Positions 49,256-59,243 are shown, counted from the stretch's first letter. The stretch: 64,000 nucleotides of DNA from Puffinus mauretanicus (GCA_023333565.1 JAJKFH010001371.1:640199-704198); one strand, 5' to 3'. Notes: generated by a model not told the origin, from the letters alone. Program-made: numbers and translations.

Positions 49256-52200
49256 ATTGACCTCTTCTAAGCGGAGAATAGGCTTCTCTCTAATTCCTTG
49301 TTTTAAAAATGAATAAAAGTTTGTATTGCCTTCATTCTCTGAACTGCGATGAACTGCTGCTTTCTTCTTGAAGGCTTAGTTCGGGCAAGGCTGACATAGC
49401 TAGGTTGGAACCAAACACAGGAGAGGTGAATATTTCTGTGTTAATCAAGCAAGATCAGGAGTCATCCAGCCCTCCTCACAGAATGACTTAAATTATAGTG
49501 TCCATCCCTCAGGACCAGATTAATGTTTTAGAATTCGAGGAACCAGCCTGGTGGTTAAATTAGCTGGGGATTTCTATGAAATGTTAGTGAAGGCTGTCAT
49601 TTCCAGTTAAAACTAAATCCCTAATAGCATTCGTGTTAATGGATGAGGCCAGCAAAAGAGGCTGAGGCAGCTTGAGAAGGAAAGGTAGCTTTATTTAAAA
49701 ACAGATCAAGATTGTGCTGGCCAAAAGTTGTGGTTTGCCTTTTTAACCATTTGCAGGGACTGGAGACCATCAGGTAACTACATTTTGTCGATACACTCTC
49801 TGAATGCTGCCTTGCATAAATTACTAATATTAATAGTGTCTGAAATAAATATGATTGATAGTATTGCTTATCCCAAGTGACAGTGGAGTGCAGGCATCTT
49901 ATCAAGGCAGGAGGAGTTTTGCCGTGATCTGTTCTTTCAGCAGATACATTTCGGCTGTGAGAGGGCTTGCCTGTGTCGGAGCTTGCTGTGCTGAGGTACC
50001 TGGCTTAGTTCTGCAGTAGCTAGCGATGTAGGTGTGTTAGCACAGTGTCTCAGCCTGGGCTCTGGACAGCCAGTGATACTCCAGCTAACTGTGGACCACG
50101 TAGTTTAGATTTCTGTGCGTGGCTTTTACTTGTGCTTTGTTGACATACACCCTATATGGTGGTATGTAAGGTGGAATTTATTGGATTAGTCTAATGCAGA
50201 GTTTCTATAAATGGTACAAATAGGAGGGAATTATGATCAGAATTTGCTGTTTACTTGGGCGGGGGTGCTTCATGAGATGAGGAGCTGAATGAATATTTGT
50301 AGATGCCTACAGGAGTCCTTAGACTTTCATTGTCTCCTTCCAAGGAGGCATTGTATGCCCACTGCCTTTGGCTGTATTTGTATTGGATTAGTATTTAATC
50401 TGTCGCCCTCTGATAGAAATATTTGTTTAATGAGAGAACTTTGATTCAATTTCTGAGGAATAACTAAGGGAGGTACGTGAGATTTGGCTAATTCATTATT
50501 AAATGAGGATAAAAGCATCCATTCTTCAAGGTGTAGTGGCATGAATAGATGGACTTGTCAACTAATCTAGGGTCTATTCTTTTAACTTTTGACTTCCAAT
50601 GGAATTTCCATATGTGACACGTCTGGTGGCTTGGAGCATAAAGCATTCATCGTTTGCCTATCACAGTACGAAGAGGATGTGAAGTGCTACAAGTGGCTTC
50701 TGATAATTGCACTGTGGTGAGGTTAAGAAAATGAAAATGTTATGACTAAGGCAAGACTAGGAAGCTGAGTTCTGAGCAAGAGGTCCCCCTATGCTGGACA
50801 AAACACAGCTTAGTCCTAGTTTACTGTGGACAGAAGTTGACTGCATGAGACCTAGATTTGTATGTAAAACAGAGATGGAAAGACCGCAAGAGGGGGTCAA
50901 TCAATTGTTCACGGACCTCTCATTGTCCATAAGATAAAAGATGATTTTAAAAAAAATTAAAAATCCATATATATTTGGTAAGCAAACAAAAAGGAGAAAA
51001 ATAGGAGTAGTAAATACTACATTTAGCTTAAATTTTTATTTCATTGCAAGTTAATGTTAGCGTGGTAACATTGGACAGGAGGCAAGTCTTTCTGGAAAGG
51101 TTGACCAGCACTGGTGCCACTTTATACTTCAAGATCAAGTGTAGCTGTTATTCTTGACATCCTTTTGACTTTTTAAGGAATTCTAGTTGGCTCCTGAACT
51201 TGATGATTTGTTTTTTGAACTCAAAAGTTTACCACAAATTTTTTCTCATATCAACCTCATTATTTTATTTTTTTGTCTTTCCTTCATGTTGTACATGTAG
51301 GTTATAAATGTGCTTGCAGTCCCAATTTGATCAGCAGGAGTACAACATAGTAAATATTTATATGATGTGTTATTTCCACAGACTTTTAGCTGTCTATAGA
51401 GTTGGGAAGATGTTTTGGATTTGGAATGGAGAGAGTAAAGATCTTACAGGACTATTCAAATCTCTTTGAACAAAAGGGAAATCAGGAGAGAAGTGAGAAA
51501 AATTAAGATATGTGCATTTTAAAAATACTATTGTAAAAAGTTTAAATTCTTCTTCACCTTTCCCAGACTAGCCAACTAGAAGTTGGAAAGGCATATTGTT
51601 TTCATAATGGATGTTAGCTGAATTTCAGAGTGTCACATGCCCCTTTAAACTTAACTCATGGTGGTCAACGTTTCAGAATGAAAAAGTATTTACAGAAGGT
51701 AAAATTTCCCTGAAGTGTATCAAATAAGCAACTTCTACCTAAAAATAAAACTGAAATACCAATTCAGTAGATCCTCTGTGCTTTAGGGTCTAGCCACCAG
51801 TTGCCATAAATTATTTTGGGAGTGTTTGTGTTTAACTTTTTCCCCTTTAAAGGAGTTTTGAAGCATGCCATTGTGTTCCTGCTTATGAGAGATAAGTTGC
51901 AGAACTGACCAGCTGCACCCTTAATCCTTTGATATCCTGTAAGCAGAACAAAGTTATGGAAATGTCAGGCTGATGTAACTCATATGGAGAACATTAGCTG
52001 CTCCTACATGAGGTTTATAAAATATAAGCAGGTTCAAAATCGCAATCATGTTAACACAACCTTTCCAACAAAAAGAAATTTATCCATCCATCAGTGTCAG
52101 TTAGAGCGTGTTACATGTGCTCATGTTCTGAAAAATCTGTCTGAAAATGCAATACTCCCTCTGGAACTAATAGGATTTTGTGAAGCCCTGGGAGAAGATT

Positions 52201-52481
52201 GGGTGTGGTGGTGATTTGATATGGAAAAATACACACAGATCAACATTGCAAATAAATAAACACTTCACATGGTGATAATATGAGCACAAGGATAAGAATA
52301 TATTTTGTTTATATTATTCCCAGAGAAAATGGGAGATCACTATAAACTACTATTTTTCATAACGTAAATTTATACTCTCTTGCATTTGGCATCTTTGTAG
52401 GTGGTTGCGTTGGGTTTTTTTTTTTAACAAGTCAGTACTTAACTGCCTTACATTCATTTGTAAGTGTAGATTTTAATTTGT

Positions 52482-52486
52482 ATGAA
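52482..52486. repeat. left target-site duplication ATGAA
   Basis: ATGAA immediately precedes the left LTR and is repeated at 59244-59248 immediately after the right LTR. A 5-bp duplication suits ERV-L-type integration. Confidence 0.9.
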
Positions 52487-53071
52487 TGTCGTGGTTTAAC
52501 CCCAGCCAGCAAATAAACTCCACGCAGCTGCTCGCTCACCCCCCACCCTCCACCCCCCCCCCCGGTGGGATGGGGGAGAGAATCCAGAGGGCACAAGTAG
52601 CAGAACTCCTGGGTTGAGATAAAAACAGTTTAATAATTGAAATAAAACAAAGTAGAACAGTAATAATAACAATGAGAACAACAACAATAACAGAATACAC
52701 AAAGCAGGCGATGCACAATGCAGCTGCTCGCTGACCGCGTGTCACGAATGGGGGGACGAGCCCCCCCCCCCGCCCCCCCCATTTTTATACTGAGCATGAT
52801 GTCACATGGTATAGAATACCCCATCGGCCAGCTGGGTCAACTCCCCCAGCTGTGCTTCCCCCTCGCCCCAGCTTGCCCTGCACATGGCAGGGCATGGGAC
52901 GCCGAAAAGAGAAACCAAAAGTCTCCCTGGTGCAAGCACCACCCAGCAACAGCCAAAGCATCAATGGGCCATCCACAGCCATCAACGCTCCTCTCACACC
53001 AAACCCAAAACACAGCACACCCCCAAGCTACTGGGAAGAAAGTTAACTCTGTCCCAGCCGGAACTGGGACA
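52487..53071 (-). repeat. provirus 3' LTR
   Basis: A 585-bp LTR, TGTCG...GGGACA in + reading. Its - strand starts TGTCCCAG and ends ACGACA. A TATA box (TATAAAAA) is at 52782-52789 and a candidate poly(A) signal ATTAAA at 52629-52634, both on the - strand. Long C-runs (about 52548-52564 and 52761-52780) separate conserved blocks. It is about 49 bases longer than its partner LTR. Reading frames seen in it are antisense composition artefacts. Confidence 0.93.
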
Positions 53072-53510
53072 GTATCCACCCCTTATTCTATACCACGTAC
53101 ATCATGGCCAGTCTCACATTTCTTAAATACATTCCAATTAGTCATCACCACTTTTCCTGCCTTTTTGTATATACACACACAGGGATATCATTCCCTTAGT
53201 CCATGGGCCATCCCTCTAAAATGTCCGTTGCGTTCATTTAGTCCATGACTTCGGGTTCCATCTGTCATAATGGTCTTTCAGGGCAGGAGAGATGGTGTGG
53301 TGTTGGACTCTTGCATGCTGAGGCCAGTTCCGCTTCCATTATCACTGTGCTCGTCCGGTTCTATCATCGTTGCACCTTGCTCAGTTTCATCGGAGTTCAT
53401 CCTACATTAAGCTGGGTGATTCTTACTATAATACTGTTAATATGGCATATAGTAACCACGGAAGTGATGACATACAGTATTCTATAGTAATTAACATCAT
53501 ACAATTCAGT
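53072..53510 (-). other. provirus region between integrase and 3' LTR
   Basis: About 440 bp in the position where other retroviruses carry env, or where ERV-L may carry a dUTPase. Neither is recognisable. Next to the LTR lies a purine-rich stretch on the - strand (AGAATAAGGGGTGGA, about 53075-53090) that may be the polypurine tract. One 40-codon ATG-led frame (53278-53400, -) is rich in Asp, Glu, Ser and Thr and resembles nothing I know. Confidence 0.65.
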
Positions 53511-54352
53511 TCATTGGCTATTTTCACCCAAAATTAAATCCCCTTGAGGTACACATTGGACTTCCCCATCCTTTCGCATCACCCACCAAGTGCACCCAGG
53601 TCCTTGAGCAAAAGCAATCCCACGGATGGGTTTTCCCTTGCCAGAGGCAGGAGCAATCCAGACCGTCTTCCCCAGCATATTTCTCATATGCACGACAGGG
53701 ACTTTATCCCCCTCTACAGTACGTAAGGGTTTGGATTGGGCAGGGCCAGCTCGAGTGACAGATCCCCTGGTGTTGACTAACCAGGTGGCCTTTGCTAAAT
53801 GTCTGTCCCAATGCTTCAATGTCCCACCACCCATTGCCCTCAGCGTAGTCTTTAGCAGTCCATTGTATCGTTCGCTTTTCCCAGAGGCTGGTGCATGGTA
53901 GGGGATGTGATAGACCCACTCAATGCCGTGCTCTTTGGCCCAGGTGTCTATGAGGGTGTTTCGGAAATGAGTCCCCTTGTCTGACTCAATTCTTTCTGGG
54001 GTGCCATGTCGCCATAGGACTTGCTTTTCAAGGCCCAGGATGGTGTTCTGGGCGGTGGCATGGGGCACAGGGTATGTTTCCAGCCATCCTGTGGTTACTT
54101 CCACCATGGTGAGCACATAGCGCTTGCCCTGTTGGGTTTGTGGGAGTGTGATATAATCAATCTGCCAAGACTCCCCATATTTATATTTCAACCATCGTCC
54201 TCCATACCAGAGAGGCTTTACTCGCTTGGCTTGTTTGATTGCAGCGCATGTTTCACATTCATGGATAACCTGTGCAATAGCGTCCATGGTCAAGTCCACC
54301 CCTCGATCACGAGCCCATCTATATGTTGCGTCTCTTCCTTGATGGCCTGAAG
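53511..54352 (-). pseudogene. ERV-L pol, integrase part
   Basis: The integrase portion of pol; the open segment ends with TGA at 53511-53513. An N-terminal zinc-binding region is visible (His residues, then CETCAAIKQ), followed by the catalytic core with the three acidic residues of the DDE triad in WQIDYITL, IESDKGTHF and SGKSERYNGLL. A C-terminal DNA-binding-like region with GCTWWVMRKDGE ends at about DLILGE. This frame differs from that of the RT/RNase H segment: the shift lies near 54346-54352, so this part is not translated in frame with the rest of pol. The triad residues themselves are intact. Upstream it overlaps the last residues of the RNase H frame. Confidence 0.9.
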
Positions 54353-55845
54353 TGTGTCATGGGCCCACTGAGCTATAAATAATTCACCCTTATGTTGCCA
54401 GTCCAGATCTACCTGAGCTACTTCGATCTTGGCAGCCTGGTCCACCTGCTCGTTGTTTTGGTGTTCCTCAGTGGCCCGACTCTTGGGTACGTGAGCATCT
54501 ACGTGACGTACTTTTACAGTCAGGTTCTCTACTCGGGCAGCAATATCTTGCCACAACGCGGCAGCCCAGATGGGTTTACCTCTGCGCTGCCAGTTGTTCT
54601 GCTTCCACTGCTGCAACCACCCCCACAGGGCATTTGCCACCATCCATGAGTCAGTATAGAGAGAAAGTACTGGCCATTTTTCTCGTTCGGCAATGTCCAA
54701 GGCCAGCTGGATGGCTTTCACCTCTGCAAACTGGCTCGATTCACCTTCTCCTCCAGCAGTTTCTGCGACCTGGTGTATAGGACTCCATACCGCAGCTTTC
54801 CACCTCCGATGCTTTCCCACAAGGCGACAGGACCCACCAGTGAACAGAGCATATTGCTTCTCGTTTTCTGGTAGTTTATTATACAGTGGGGCCTCTTCAG
54901 CACGCGTCACCTCCTCCTCTGGGGATATTCCAAAATCTTTGCCTTCTGGCCAGTTCGTGATCACCTCCAAGATTCCTGGGCGACTGGGGTTTCCTATTCG
55001 GGCCCGTTGTGTGATCAATGCGACCCACTTACTCCACGTAGCATCGGTTGCATGATGTGTAGAGGGGACGCTCCCTTTGAACATCCAGCCCAGCACCGGC
55101 AGTCGGGGTGCCAGGAGGAGCTGTGCTTCAGTACCAACCACTTCCGAAGCAGCTTGAACCCCTTCATATGCTGCCAGTATCTCCTTCTCAGTTGGAGTGT
55201 AGCGGGCCTCGGATCCTCTGTATCCCCGACTCCAGAACCCTAAGGGTCGACCTCGAGTCTCCCCTGGTGCTTTCTGCCAGAGGCTCCAGGTAGGGCCATT
55301 CTCCCCGGCTGCGGTGTAGAGCACGTTCTTCACATCTTGTCCTGCCTGGACTGGCCCAAGGGCTACTGCCTGAACTATCTCCTGTTTAATTTGTTCAAAT
55401 GCTTGTCGTTGCTCAGGGCCCCATTTGAAGTCGTTCTTCTTCCTGGTCACGTGATAGAGAGGGCTGACGATCTGACTGTAATTTGGAATATGCATTCTCC
55501 AAAAACCCACAACACCTAAGAAAGCTTGTGTTTCCTTTTTGTTGGTTGGTGGGGACATGGCTGTTATTTTATTGATCACATCCGTTGCGATCTGACGATG
55601 TCCATCTTGCCATTTTATTCCTAAAAACTGGATCTCCTGTGCAGGTCTCTTGACCTTACTTCGTTTTATGGCAAAGCCGGCCTCCAGAAGGATTTGGACT
55701 ATTCTCTCCCCTTTCTCGAAAACTTCCTCTGCTGTGCTGCCCCACACGATGATGTCATCAATGTATTGCAGATGTTCTGGAGCCTCACCCTGTTCCAGTG
55801 CGGTGTGGATCAGTCCATGGCAAATGGTAGGGTGTGTTTCCACCC
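54290..55845 (-). pseudogene. ERV-L pol, RT C-terminal part and RNase H
   Basis: An open segment (from about 55845, ending TGA at 54290-54292) that covers the RT active site YIDDIIVWG, the thumb and connection region, and an RNase H domain. RNase H landmarks are LFTGGSC, FAEVKAIQLALD, LYTDSWMVANAL and VRHVDAHV. The first landmark normally contains the first catalytic Asp (TDGS), and here that codon is GGT for Gly, so RNase H is probably inactive independently of the frameshifts. The segment lies in a different frame from the RT N-terminus (shift near 55843-55850, just after the LPQG motif) and from integrase (shift near 54346-54352). The line of descent is class III ERV-L by motif style, for example the TNKKETQAFLG and GFWRMHIP region. 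Confidence 0.9.
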
Positions 55846-56358
55846 CTGGGGCAGTCGGTTCCAGGTGTACTGGACACCCCTCCAAGTGAAAGCAAAATGT
55901 GGCCTGCACTCCGCTGCCAAAGGGATTGAGAAGAACGCGTTAGTGATATCAATGGTGGCGTACCACTTGGCTGCCTTTGACTCCAGTTCGTATTGAAGTT
56001 CTAGCATGTCCGGCACGGCAGCACTCAGTGGCGGCGTGACTTCGTTCAGGCCACGGTAGTCTACTGTTAGTCTCCAATCTCCATTAGACTTTCGCACTGG
56101 CCATATGGGACTGTTAAAGGGTGAGCGAGTCTTGCTGATCACTCCTTGGCTCTCCAGTCGACGAATCAGATCATGGATGGGGATCAGGGAGTCTCGGTTG
56201 GTGCGGTATTGCCACCGGTGCACTGTTGTGGTAGCAGTTGGTACCTGTTGTTCTTCAACCCTCAACAACCCCACAACAGAAGGGTCCTCCGAGAGACCAG
56301 GCAAGGTGGACAACTGTTTAATTTCCTCCGTCTCCAGGGCAGCTATACCAAAAGCCCA
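55846..56358 (-). pseudogene. ERV-L pol, RT N-terminal part
   Basis: The RT fingers and palm: WRLTVDYRGLNEVTPP, motif A YATIDITNAFFSIP and motif B LPQG. It is in the same frame as gag and protease but separated from protease by an in-frame TGA at 56359-56361. It loses frame just after LPQG in a G-run at about 55843-55846; reading on in this frame gives a stop at 55810-55812. The true catalytic centre (YIDD) lies beyond the shift, so no active RT can be made from this copy without recoding. Confidence 0.9.
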
Positions 56359-56691
56359 TCAATACCCTTTTGGGTCCTTTAAATACCCTCTCCTGAGGTA
56401 GTCTATGCCAAGGATGCACGGAGCCTCTGGGCCAGTCACAATGGGGTGCTTCTGCCACTCATTCCCGGTCAGCCTCACTTCGGCCTCCAACACAGTTAAC
56501 TCTTGGGATCCCCCTGCCACTCCAGAAATACAGGTGGGTTCTGCCCCTTTATAGCTTGATGGCATCAGGGTGTCACCAGTGTCTACGAGAGCCTTATATT
56601 CCTGTGGCTCTGATGTGCCAGGCCATCGAATCCACACAGTCCAGTAAACCCGGTTGTCCCTTTCCTCCACCTGGCTGGAGGCAGGGCCCCT
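56359..56691 (-). pseudogene. ERV-L protease
   Basis: A retroviral aspartic protease domain of about 110 codons directly after the gag amber stop and in the same frame. Visible motifs are the active-site loop ALVDTGDTL (catalytic Asp-Thr-Gly present) and, near the end, ILGIDYLRR. It forms a dimer in active viruses and cleaves Gag-Pol. It has no ATG at its beginning (the frame opens with AGG after TAG), so it could only be made as a gag readthrough product. It ends in TGA at 56359-56361 instead of running into RT, one of the three breaks in pro-pol. Confidence 0.87.
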
Positions 56692-56694
56692 CTA
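56692..56694 (-). other. in-frame amber stop between gag and protease
   Basis: A single TAG ends gag, and the protease continues in exactly the same frame, starting AGG GGC CCT. This is the arrangement used for stop-codon readthrough in gammaretroviruses. Whether this element used readthrough, or the stop is secondary, cannot be told from one copy. Confidence 0.7.
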
Positions 56695-58599
56695 GTCCTG
56701 GTCATCATATTCGCTATCCACTTCTTGTAAGTATGAATCAGAAGTCCCTTTGTTAAGGTCGGAAGTGGAATCAACCCTTCTACCCTGTCTGGGGAACTCA
56801 CTGGAGACTGGAGCAGCAGTTTTCCTGGAAGAACCCCCTTTTGTGGTTGTCTTCCCTTGCAACTCACGTACCCGTGCCTGTAGGACTGAGGTAGGTTTTC
56901 CATCCCACTTCCTCATGTCCTCTCCGTGGTCCCACAGGTAAAACCACAGGGTGCCCCGGGGTGTGTACCCACGATGTCGCCTCTCTTGAGCAGAGGGACG
57001 CTTGCTCCTAATGGCTGAGACACTGGCCCGTGCCAGTGGGGAGCAGGACATATCCTCTTTGAGTTGCTGGACCTCCTGAGACAGTTTCTCCACAGCAGAG
57101 ACACAGGCCTGTAGGGAGGAAGAGAGACTTTCTTCATATTGCCGGAGTTGGCCAGCCAGTTCATCCACTGTTTGTTCCTCTCCATCTCTCCAGGTCATTA
57201 CTGCCAATGAGTTTGCATGTGACGCTGGTGCGCTCCGTACAAACTTCCGCCACATGGGTCGGGTGCACTTGACTTCATCTGGGTCTTTGGATAACTGCTC
57301 GTTGTTCAGGTCATCATAAATCACTTCCAGCACAGCTAATTCTCTCAGGTACTGGATACCTCTCTCCATGGTGGTCCACTTGCCTGGGTGGCATATAACA
57401 TCTTCCTTGAAGGGATACCTTTCCTTCACACCTGACAGGAGTCGCCTCCAGAGGCTGAGGACTTGTGCCCCTTGTCCAATTGCTTTGTCAATGCCCCCTT
57501 CCCTAGAAAGGGATCCCAGCTGCTTGGCTTCTCTACCCTCTAATTCCCGGTTACTGGCCCCGTCATCCCAGCATCGGAGCAGCCAGGTGACGATGTGCTC
57601 GCCTGGACGACGGCTGAAGTCTTTTCGCATATCTCGCAGCTCACCCAGAGATAGGGATCGGGTGGTCACCATCTCATTTACGGGTTCTGCCTCCTCCTCC
57701 TCCTGTTCTCGTGATGGCCCTGGTTCATCTTCATCCCTTACTAGACGAGCTGATTTTCTTGTGCATTTTCTTTTTTGTATAGGGGCGACTGATACCGGCA
57801 CGGGTTGGGTCTCTGTCGCAGGGGGCGGAGTAGCTGCCGTGCCTGCCCTGGGGGGTGAGGGAGCCGCTGTGCTTGCCGTGGGGGCTGGGGTAGCCACAGG
57901 GCCTGTTGCTTTGTCATCAGCTGCAGAGACGTTTCCTTCCCCTTGGGGGTTCTGGGTGGTGTTAAACAGGGCTCGGTAGGCGTGGGCCAGGCCCCAGCAC
58001 ATTGTAGTGATTTGCGTCTCCCTAGAATGGCCAGGGTGACAGCATACTTCTTCCAAATATTCTACTAATTTTTCAGGGTTCTGCACTTGTTCAGGGGTGA
58101 AGTTCCAGAACACTGGGGGTGCCCACCGTCCTAGACATTTGCCCATGCTATCCCACTCGCCCTGCCACTCATAACTATCCAGCCTTGGGGCAGATCTCTG
58201 GATGACGTTCTTAAATTGCTTAGTAACCTTGGATAAAACCACAACAATATTGCCAAGGAGCACCAATAGATGTATCTTAACTACCCAGGGATGTTCAAGG
58301 TACTGACAAGTTATTTTAACAAAGGAGATGACATCATAGAGAAAGGTAGCGAGGGTGCCATTCTCTATTTCCTCCATAAAAAATCTCTTGGAGCAAAAGG
58401 TATAATTGCTAATGGTCTCCATGAGGTGGTACCCGAAATACAGAAATGGCTTCATTACAAATCCCAAATCCCAAATAACCGCCAATGCCAGCATTTTAGT
58501 AACAAATCTCCCAGGCAAAACATCATTAATCACGGCAGAGCACAGCAGACTACAAAACGCAACTCCAATCTTTAACAGGTACAGTAAAAACAAGAGCAT
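56692..58599 (-). CDS. ERV-L gag, fully open, with hydrophobic N-terminus
   Basis: An uninterrupted reading frame of about 635 codons from ATG at 58597-58599 (context CACCATGC) to TAG at 56692-56694. An upstream TTG would extend it by four residues, but the ATG is more plausible. Gag is the structural particle protein. Residues about 2-24, 36-58 and 109-123 are strongly hydrophobic and look like signal or membrane segments. About 230-272 is Pro/Ala/Thr-rich, 275-285 is basic (KRKCTRKSAR), 288-306 is acidic, and about 315-350 holds a capsid-like stretch (HIVTWLLRCWDDG). About 500-540 could be coiled coil, and the C-terminus is basic then acidic (DSEYDDQD). I see no CCHC zinc knuckle. The function of the N-terminal segments is unknown to me. 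The frame is open although pol is broken. Confidence 0.85.
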   Translation of the reverse strand: MLLFLLYLLKIGVAFCSLLCSAVINDVLPGRFVTKMLALAVIWDLGFVMKPFLYFGYHLMETISNYTFCSKRFFMEEIENGTLATFLYDVISFVKITCQYLEHPWVVKIHLLVLLGNIVVVLSKVTKQFKNVIQRSAPRLDSYEWQGEWDSMGKCLGRWAPPVFWNFTPEQVQNPEKLVEYLEEVCCHPGHSRETQITTMCWGLAHAYRALFNTTQNPQGEGNVSAADDKATGPVATPAPTASTAAPSPPRAGTAATPPPATETQPVPVSVAPIQKRKCTRKSARLVRDEDEPGPSREQEEEEAEPVNEMVTTRSLSLGELRDMRKDFSRRPGEHIVTWLLRCWDDGASNRELEGREAKQLGSLSREGGIDKAIGQGAQVLSLWRRLLSGVKERYPFKEDVICHPGKWTTMERGIQYLRELAVLEVIYDDLNNEQLSKDPDEVKCTRPMWRKFVRSAPASHANSLAVMTWRDGEEQTVDELAGQLRQYEESLSSSLQACVSAVEKLSQEVQQLKEDMSCSPLARASVSAIRSKRPSAQERRHRGYTPRGTLWFYLWDHGEDMRKWDGKPTSVLQARVRELQGKTTTKGGSSRKTAAPVSSEFPRQGRRVDSTSDLNKGTSDSYLQEVDSEYDDQD

Positions 58600-58681
58600 G
58601 GTGCAGAGCAAATTAATATGTTAACAGATACGAATTCCTTAACATGCTCTAATTAATCTGTTGTTATCTCAACCCTTCGCT
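58600..58681 (-). other. short gag leader with upstream ORF
   Basis: Only about 80 bases separate the primer binding site from the gag ATG. The leader contains an upstream ATG (GCATGTTAAGG, about 58643-58645) that opens a roughly ten-codon frame ending in TAA before gag. I see no clear dimerisation or packaging hairpin by eye. Confidence 0.6.
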
Positions 58682-58699
58682 GCCCCACGTTGGGTGCCA
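58682..58699 (-). promoter_or_regulatory. primer binding site, tRNA-Lys1,2 type
   Basis: The - strand reads TGGCACCCAACGTGGGGC. As I know it, the tRNA-Lys1,2 primer binding site of several retroviruses (MPMV, spumaviruses) is TGGCGCCCAACGTGGGGC, which differs at one position. The difference is a CpG-to-CA change, as expected from methylation decay. Eight bases (58700-58707) separate it from the LTR, a longer spacer than usual. Confidence 0.87.
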
Positions 58700-58707
58700 A
58701 AAAGGAC

Positions 58708-59243
58708 TGTTGTGGTTGAACCCCAGCCAGCAAATAAACCCCATGCAGCCGCTCGCTCACCCCCCCCTCTGGTGGGATGGGGGAGAGAATCCGGAGGGCA
58801 CAAGTAGGAAAGCTCCCGGGTTGAGATAAAAACAGTTTAATAATTGAAATAAAATGAAGTAGAACAGTAATAATAACAATGAGAACAACAACAACAACAG
58901 ACGATACAAAGCAGGCAATGCACAATGCAACTGCTCACCAACCGCGTGTCATGAACAGGGGGTGAGCCCCCCCACACCCCTGGTTTTTATACTGAGCATG
59001 ATGTCACATGGTATAGAATACCCCATTGGCCAGCTGGGTCCACCACCCCGGCTGTGCTCCCCCCGCCCCAGTTTTCCCTGCACGTGGCAGGGCACGGGAG
59101 GCTGAAAAGAGAAACCAAAAGTCTCCCCAACAACCAAAGCATCAACGGGCCATCAAGGCTCCTTTCACACTAAACCCAAAACACAGCACACCCCCCAAGC
59201 TACTGGGAAGAAAGTTAACTCTGTCCCAGCTGGAACCAGGACA
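58708..59243 (-). repeat. provirus 5' LTR
   Basis: A 536-bp LTR, TGTTG...AGGACA in + reading, and the promoter LTR for gag. The TATA box TATAAAAA is at 58984-58991 and ATTAAA at 58836-58841, both on the - strand. Upstream of the TATA box is a block (ATACCATGTGACATCATG) shared with the partner LTR and, with small changes, with the solo LTR at 6280. Relative to the 3' LTR it lacks parts of the U3 region and of the C-rich runs. Confidence 0.93.

Larger units (their letters stand above)
21340..52486 (+). other. LRP5: LRP5 intron 7, part left of the provirus
   Basis: About 31 kb without a supportable gene. I looked for the next LRP5 exon (a conserved YWTDWQ-type segment) in the forward direction and did not find it. 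Content noted: AT-rich DNA at 27500-28260, a perfect 10-bp inverted repeat at 28209-28232, a GGGAT repeat at 30159-30209, a 63-bp tandem duplication at 31371-31492, polypyrimidine tracts at 33355-33390 and 34267-34362, an AT-rich tract at 35695-35780, a 26-bp duplication at 36351-36402, an alternating purine-pyrimidine tract at 43182-43276, a C/A-rich tract at 43737-43803 and a CR1 copy at 48744-49255. All other stretches look like ordinary intron to me. Confidence 0.7.
52487..59243 (-). mobile_element. ERV-L-type (class III) provirus, antisense in LRP5 intron 7
   Basis: A 6757-bp provirus on the - strand, bounded by ATGAA duplications. In transcription order it has the 5' LTR (58708-59243), primer binding site (58682-58699), gag (58599-56692), an amber stop, protease, reverse transcriptase, RNase H, integrase (ending 53511), a short 3' leader region with a purine-rich tract, and the 3' LTR (52487-53071). 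The pol motifs and the gag-pro-pol layout without env place it with ERV-L elements, distantly related to spumaviruses. Pol is disabled by one nonsense codon and two single-base shifts, while gag is open. The antisense orientation is common for retained intronic proviruses, because sense poly(A) signals disturb the host transcript. The LTRs differ by roughly a tenth by eye plus indels, so the insertion is old. Confidence 0.93.

Noticed and set aside
52718..53248. 176-codon + strand frame over the 3' LTR
   Set aside because: It is antisense to the LTR, C-run derived and absent from the partner LTR.
57368..57979. 203-codon + strand frame opposite gag
   Set aside because: It is the shadow of the Pro/Ala/Thr-rich part of gag on the other strand.
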